From LMUY01 sp965199165 (GTDB taxonomy: Bacteria; Pseudomonadota; Alphaproteobacteria; Acetobacterales; Acetobacteraceae): 64,000 nucleotides of DNA. Where the stretch lies: positions 3,782,001 to 3,846,000 of the forward strand of contig OZ240681.1 in NCBI GenBank assembly GCA_965199165.1, written 5' to 3'. Under the pieces are notes generated by a model, which did not search any database, was not told the DNA's origin, and saw nothing but the letters and a program-made list of their open reading frames with translations. This document shows positions 60,281 to 64,000 of the stretch, piece after piece (the first letter of the stretch is position 1; every line of letters starts with the position of its first letter). The translations under genes were made by a program, and so were the position numbers.

Positions 60281-60757
60281 CTACTCGTCAACCAGCCCCG
60301 GCCGGAGCGAGTCCAATGCCGCCTGCAGGATCACTGCCGCCGCCATCCGGTCCACCGTCGCCGCCCGGCGGGCCCGATTGGCGCCTTGCGCGGTCAAGGC
60401 GCGGTTTGCCTCGGCGGAGGAGAGCCGCTCGTCCCACATGGCCGCGGGCAAGCCGGTCGCCGCCATCAGCGCGAAGGTCCAGTCGCGCGCGGCCTGGGCC
60501 GCCGGGCCAAGTTGGCCACCCATCTGCAGCGGCAGCCCGACGACCAACCCGCCGGCATCCTCGCGCTTGGCGATGGCCAGTATCGCCTCCGCCGCCTCCG
60601 ACAACTTGCCACGCCGGATCGTGCCGTATGGGCTGGCCAGGACCCGCCGGACATCGCTCAACGCCAGGCCGATCGTCCGGGTGCCAGGGTCCAGCCCGAT
60701 CAGGCGCTGGTTGCGGGCGAGGCGGGCGTGCAGATCAGTCAGGTTGAACAGCGGCAT
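60281..60757 (-). CDS. ruvX: RuvX/YqgF-family putative Holliday-junction resolvase / 16S rRNA processing nuclease
   Basis: RNase-H-fold protein of 158 residues, implicated in processing the 5' end of 16S rRNA. The first catalytic Asp lies in RLIGLDPGTRTIGLALSD, the Glu in MWDERLSSAEANR and the final Asp in RRAATVDRMAAAVILQ. LVVGLPLQMGG is the family strand. Divergent from gatC, an order I recall for Rhodospirillales. Confidence 0.94.
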   Translation of the reverse strand: MPLFNLTDLHARLARNQRLIGLDPGTRTIGLALSDVRRVLASPYGTIRRGKLSEAAEAILAIAKREDAGGLVVGLPLQMGGQLGPAAQAARDWTFALMAATGLPAAMWDERLSSAEANRALTAQGANRARRAATVDRMAAAVILQAALDSLRPGLVDE

Positions 60758-60822
60758 GGGGTGCCGTTATGGTCGTCCATTGCCGTATCGCCAAGAACCC
60801 ACTCGTCCCACACAGGAGCGTC

Positions 60823-61110
60823 ATGTCGCTTGATCCCGCGACCGTCCGCCGCATCGCCAAGCTCGCCCGCATCCGCGTGGAGGAGGGCCAACTCGCGCCC
60901 CTCCAGGCGGAGCTGAACGGCATCCTCGGCTGGATCGAGCAGCTGCAGGAGGTGGACGTGGACGGCGTGGCGCCGCTGACGGGTGCGGCCGAGATGGCGC
61001 TGCGCATGCGGGAGGACCGGGTGACCGATGGCGGCATCGCGGAGCAGGTGCTGGCCAACGCGCCGGACCGCGCCGGGCGGTTCTTCGCCGTGCCCAAGGT
61101 GGTGGAATGA
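60823..61110 (+). CDS. gatC: Aspartyl/glutamyl-tRNA amidotransferase subunit C
   Basis: Small subunit that wraps around GatA and stabilises GatCAB, 95 residues. MSLDPATVRRIAKLARIRV is the classical GatC N-terminus, and the C-terminal DRVTDGG..EQVLANAPDRAGRFF with PKVVE is diagnostic. AGGAG six bases before the ATG. Stop overlaps the gatA ATG by four bases. Confidence 0.96.
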   Translation: MSLDPATVRRIAKLARIRVEEGQLAPLQAELNGILGWIEQLQEVDVDGVAPLTGAAEMALRMREDRVTDGGIAEQVLANAPDRAGRFFAVPKVVE

Positions 61111-62579
61111 GCCTGACCGAGCTCGGCATCGCCGCAGCCGCTGCCGGGTTGCAGGCACGCAGGTTCACCGCGCGGGAGCTGACGCAGGCGCATGTCGACG
61201 CCATCGCGGCGTTGGACGGGACGCTGAACGCCTACATCACGCCCACGCCGGAGCGGGCGCTGGATGCGGCGGCTGCGGCGGACGCGGCGCTCGCCCGCGG
61301 CCAGGCCGGCCCGCTGACCGGCATCCCGCTGGGCATCAAGGACCTGTTCTGCACCGTGGGGGTGCGCACGACGGCCGGCAGCCGCATCCTGGAGCCGTTC
61401 GTGCCGCCATACGAGAGCACCGTCACCGCCAACCTGCTGCGCGACGGCGCCGTCTTCCTGGGCAAGACCAACCTGGACGAGTTCGCCATGGGCTCCTCCA
61501 ACATGAGCAGCGCGTGGGGCCCGGTGACCAACCCGTGGTCGCCGGAGGGCCACAAGCTGGTTCCCGGCGGCTCCTCCGGCGGGTCGGCCGCGGCGGTGTC
61601 GGCCGGGCTGGCGATGGGGGCCACCGGGACGGACACCGGAGGCTCGATCCGGCAGCCGGCCTCGCTGTGCGGCATCGCGGGCATCAAGCCGACCTACGGC
61701 CGCTGCAGCCGCTTCGGCGTGGTGGCCTTCGCGTCCTCGCTGGACCATCCCGGCGCGTTCGGCCGCTCCGTCGCGGACTGCGCGGTCCTGCTGCGGTCGA
61801 TGGCGGGGTTCGACCCGAAGGACAGCACCTCCGCCGACCGCCCGGTGCCGGACTTCGCCGCCGCCTGCGCCCGCGGCGTCAGGGGGCTGCGGATCGGCGT
61901 GCCGCGGGAATACCGGCAGGACGGCATGCCCGGCGAGATCGCCGCGTTGTGGGAGCAGGGGCTTGCCTGGTTGCGGGACGCCGGGGCGACCGTGGTCGAC
62001 GTGTCGCTGCCGCACACGCGGTACGGGCTGGCCGCATACTACATCGTGGCGCCGGCGGAGGCGTCCTCCAACCTCGCGCGGTACGATGGGGTGCGGTTCG
62101 GCAAGCGCGAGCCCGGTGAGGACCTGATCGACCTCTACGAGCGCACCCGCGCCGAGGGGTTCGGCGACGAGGTGCGCCGCCGCATCCTGATCGGCACCTA
62201 CGTGCTGTCGGCGGGCTATTACGAAGCCTATTACACCCGCGCGCAGAAGGTCCGGGCGTTGATCCTGCGGGACTTCACGCAGGCGTTCGCCACGGTGGAC
62301 GCGCTGGTGACGCCGACGACGCCCAATGCCGCGTTCGCGCAGGGCGAGAAGATGGACGACCCCGTCACCATGTACCTGAACGACGTCTTCACCGTCCCCG
62401 CCGACCTGGCCGGCATCCCCGCCATGTCCGTGCCCGCGGGGCTGGATGCGGCGGGCCTGCCGCTCGGCTTGCAGGTCATGGGGCGGCCGTTCGACGAGGA
62501 GACGGTGTTCGCGGTAAGCGGCGCCATGGAAAAAGCCGCCGGGTTCACCGCCCGGCCGAGGATGAGAGCAGGGGTATGA
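61107..62579 (+). CDS. gatA: Aspartyl/glutamyl-tRNA amidotransferase subunit A
   Basis: Glutaminase subunit that supplies ammonia to convert misacylated Glu-tRNA(Gln) or Asp-tRNA(Asn). The amidase triad is intact: Lys in IPLGIKDLF, cis-Ser in PGGSSGGSAAAV, and Ser in GTDTGGSIRQPA. The Gln pocket segment LGKTNLDEFAMGSS and the C-terminal GLQVMGRPFDE are normal; 490 residues. The stop overlaps the ATG of the inserted gene that follows. Confidence 0.97.
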   Translation: MSLTELGIAAAAAGLQARRFTARELTQAHVDAIAALDGTLNAYITPTPERALDAAAAADAALARGQAGPLTGIPLGIKDLFCTVGVRTTAGSRILEPFVPPYESTVTANLLRDGAVFLGKTNLDEFAMGSSNMSSAWGPVTNPWSPEGHKLVPGGSSGGSAAAVSAGLAMGATGTDTGGSIRQPASLCGIAGIKPTYGRCSRFGVVAFASSLDHPGAFGRSVADCAVLLRSMAGFDPKDSTSADRPVPDFAAACARGVRGLRIGVPREYRQDGMPGEIAALWEQGLAWLRDAGATVVDVSLPHTRYGLAAYYIVAPAEASSNLARYDGVRFGKREPGEDLIDLYERTRAEGFGDEVRRRILIGTYVLSAGYYEAYYTRAQKVRALILRDFTQAFATVDALVTPTTPNAAFAQGEKMDDPVTMYLNDVFTVPADLAGIPAMSVPAGLDAAGLPLGLQVMGRPFDEETVFAVSGAMEKAAGFTARPRMRAGV

Positions 62580-63076
62580 TGGCAGTGGCAATCAACATGG
62601 CGTCCAAGAGTCCGGACGAACTCAAGACGCTGATCGCGAACCATGAGCGGATCGGCAAGACCGACACCGAGCGCTACCACCAGGCGGTGGCCGAGCTCGC
62701 CACGCGCAACAGTGGGGAGCTGACGTTGGAGAAGACCGTCGCGGCGATCACGGCGGCGGCCAAGCGCGGCGTGTTCATCAGCTACAAGGACGTGGCCGAC
62801 GCCAGCGGTGCCGCCGCCAACCGGGTGCAGTTCCGCATGGCCAAGCACCTGCTGGAGGTCAGCCGGCATGCCCACCGCCTCGGCCTGCCGATGATCTCCG
62901 CCATCGTGGTCAACAAGCCGCACGTGGTCGACGGCAAGATGGATCCGAAGGCGCTGGCAGCGTTCTGCGCCTGCGCCCGCGGGCTGGATATCGAAGTGGG
63001 CGATGACGAGGCGGCCTTCCTGCAGGCGCAGCAGCGTGCGGTGTTCCTGGCCGCGAAGGAAGGACGGCTGGCGTGA
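62576..63076 (+). CDS. Uncharacterised protein encoded between gatA and gatB
   Basis: A 166-residue protein locked into the gat operon by a four-base overlap on each side (ATGA with gatA, GTGA with gatB). The N-terminal part is helical (SPDELKTLIANHERIG, ERYHQAVAELATRN). The C-terminal 100 residues have AKRGVFISYKDVADASGAAA, then AHRLGLPMISAIVVNKPHVVDG, a wording I recall from winged-helix alkyltransferase-like domains with the (I/V)-S-Y-x-x-(V/L)-A and G-L-P-x-(L/I)-(S/T)-A-(L/I)-V-V-N-K pattern. There is no catalytic Cys in a PCHR motif, so repair activity is not suggested. Function unknown. Confidence 0.75.
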   Translation: MMAVAINMASKSPDELKTLIANHERIGKTDTERYHQAVAELATRNSGELTLEKTVAAITAAAKRGVFISYKDVADASGAAANRVQFRMAKHLLEVSRHAHRLGLPMISAIVVNKPHVVDGKMDPKALAAFCACARGLDIEVGDDEAAFLQAQQRAVFLAAKEGRLA

Positions 63077-64000
63077 GCTACACCGTCGCCGGGGTGGATG
63101 GCCCGTGGGAGATCGTGTGCGGCCTGGAGGTCCACGCCCAGGTGACCAGCCAGGCCAAGCTGTTCTCCGGCGCCGCCACGCAGTTCGGCGCCGAGCCGAA
63201 CAGCCAGGTCAGCTTCGTCGACGCGGGGTTCCCCGGCATGCTGCCGGTCATCAACCGCGAGTGCGTGGCCCAGGCCGTGCGCACCGGGCTGGGCCTCGAC
63301 GCCCAGATCAACCTGGTGAGCCGGTTCGACCGGAAGAACTATTTCTATGCCGACCTGCCGCAGGGCTATCAGATCAGCCAGCTATACCATCCGATCGTCG
63401 GCGCCGGGCATGTCGAGATCGAGGTGGACGGGGAGGCGCGGCGCATCGGCGTCACCCGGCTGCACCTGGAGCAGGACGCGGGCAAGTCCCTGCACGACCA
63501 GGATCCGACGCGCTCGTTCATCGACCTGAACCGCTCCGGCGTGGCGCTGATGGAGATCGTGTCCGAGCCGGACATCCGCTCGCCGGAGGAGGCGGGCGCC
63601 TACCTGCGCAAGCTACGGTCGATCCTGCGCTACCTCGGGACGTGCGACGGCAACATGGAGGAGGGCTCGATGCGGGCGGACGTCAACGTCTCCGTCCGCA
63701 AGCAGGGCGAACCGTTCCGCACCCGCTGCGAGGTGAAGAACGTCAACTCCGTCCGCTTCGTCATGCAGGCGGTGGAGGCGGAGGCGCGCCGCCAGGTGGA
63801 GGTATGGGAGGCCGGCGGCGAGGTCGTGCAGGAGACGCGGCTGTACGACAGCGGCCGGGGCGAAACCCGGTCCATGCGGTCCAAGGAGGATGCGCACGAC
63901 TACCGCTACTTCCCTGATCCGGACCTGCTGCCGCTGGTGTTGGAGGAGGCATGGGTCGCGTCGCTGCGGACCGGGTTGCCGGAACTGCCGGATGCCAAGC
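63073..64000 (+). CDS. gatB: Aspartyl/glutamyl-tRNA amidotransferase subunit B (3' end outside window)
   Basis: tRNA-binding and amide-transferring subunit; 309 codons are inside the window and the frame is open at the edge (normal length is about 480). The start of the catalytic core, WEIVCGLEVHAQVTSQAKLF, the SRFDRKNYFYADLPQGYQIS block, LHLEQDAGKSLHD, and DLNRSGVALMEIVSEPD are all present. The tail of the visible part, KEDAHDYRYFPDPDLLPL, is typical. GTG start overlapping the preceding stop (GTGA). Confidence 0.97.
   Translation, partial: MSYTVAGVDGPWEIVCGLEVHAQVTSQAKLFSGAATQFGAEPNSQVSFVDAGFPGMLPVINRECVAQAVRTGLGLDAQINLVSRFDRKNYFYADLPQGYQISQLYHPIVGAGHVEIEVDGEARRIGVTRLHLEQDAGKSLHDQDPTRSFIDLNRSGVALMEIVSEPDIRSPEEAGAYLRKLRSILRYLGTCDGNMEEGSMRADVNVSVRKQGEPFRTRCEVKNVNSVRFVMQAVEAEARRQVEVWEAGGEVVQETRLYDSGRGETRSMRSKEDAHDYRYFPDPDLLPLVLEEAWVASLRTGLPELPDAK

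Overview
The window is a compact, very GC-rich bacterial chromosome segment with about 75 genes, short intergenic gaps, many 4-base ATGA/GTGA stop-start overlaps and frequent GTG/TTG starts. Gene content and order point to an alphaproteobacterium of the Rhodospirillales, most likely Acetobacteraceae: divergent ruvX/gatCAB, secA divergent from a parvulin gene followed by argJ, an ATP-cone-less NrdA, a Hint_2-type protein and a sorbosone-dehydrogenase-like protein. The family assignment is inference; there is no rRNA in the window. No tRNA, CRISPR array, transposase, integrase or prophage was seen.

Layout. 0-6 kb: the end of an outer-membrane barrel gene, dgdA (2,2-dialkylglycine decarboxylase), and a leftward group with a methyltransferase, an acyltransferase-3, a sterol-desaturase-like protein and a creatininase-family protein. 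6-11 kb: secA (leftward), then periplasmic parvulin and argJ (rightward). 12-16 kb: a minimal polysaccharide locus with a Wzz/BY-kinase fusion and an O-antigen-polymerase-like membrane protein. 16-19 kb: an HSD10-like SDR, polyprenyl diphosphate synthase, and a DUF2007/methyltransferase pair. 19-22.5 kb: nrdB and nrdA. 22.6-27 kb: amino-transfer and oxidoreductase genes. 27-31 kb: a tightly coupled gamma-glutamyltransferase / lipoprotein / amidase operon, followed by a tryptophan-rich FecR/DUF6600 surface protein.

33-41.5 kb is the most accessory part: an XRE regulator, an orphan C5 DNA methyltransferase, msrA, an ECF sigma / RskA-type anti-sigma pair facing a Hint-fasciclin operon, a sorbosone-dehydrogenase-like protein and several small envelope proteins. 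41.7-47 kb is the rod-shape operon mreB-mreC-mreD-mrdA-rodA. 47.7-52 kb is rpmH-rnpA-yidD-yidC-engB-argB. 52-60 kb is mixed: CHRD protein, GNAT, DedA, ABC-type binding protein, a degenerate carrier-thioesterase, PRTase/DsbA-like pair, and LysR divergent from a peroxiredoxin. 60-64 kb is ruvX and gatC-gatA-X-gatB, with an uncharacterised gene X inserted between gatA and gatB.

The most interesting signals: (1) a sigma/RskA/fasciclin arrangement that parallels the mycobacterial SigK-RskA-MPT70/83 system, here joined to a Hint protein whose catalytic Cys and His are replaced; (2) gene X inside gatCAB; (3) an orphan methyltransferase whose DNA spells family-like C-terminal motifs in two reading frames; (4) two 78-bp palindromic elements 36 kb apart and a modular hairpin repeat family in intergenic gaps; (5) paired palindromes or tandem boxes in front of the peroxiredoxin gene and a 55-residue gene. 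No gene-free stretch exceeds about 285 bases.
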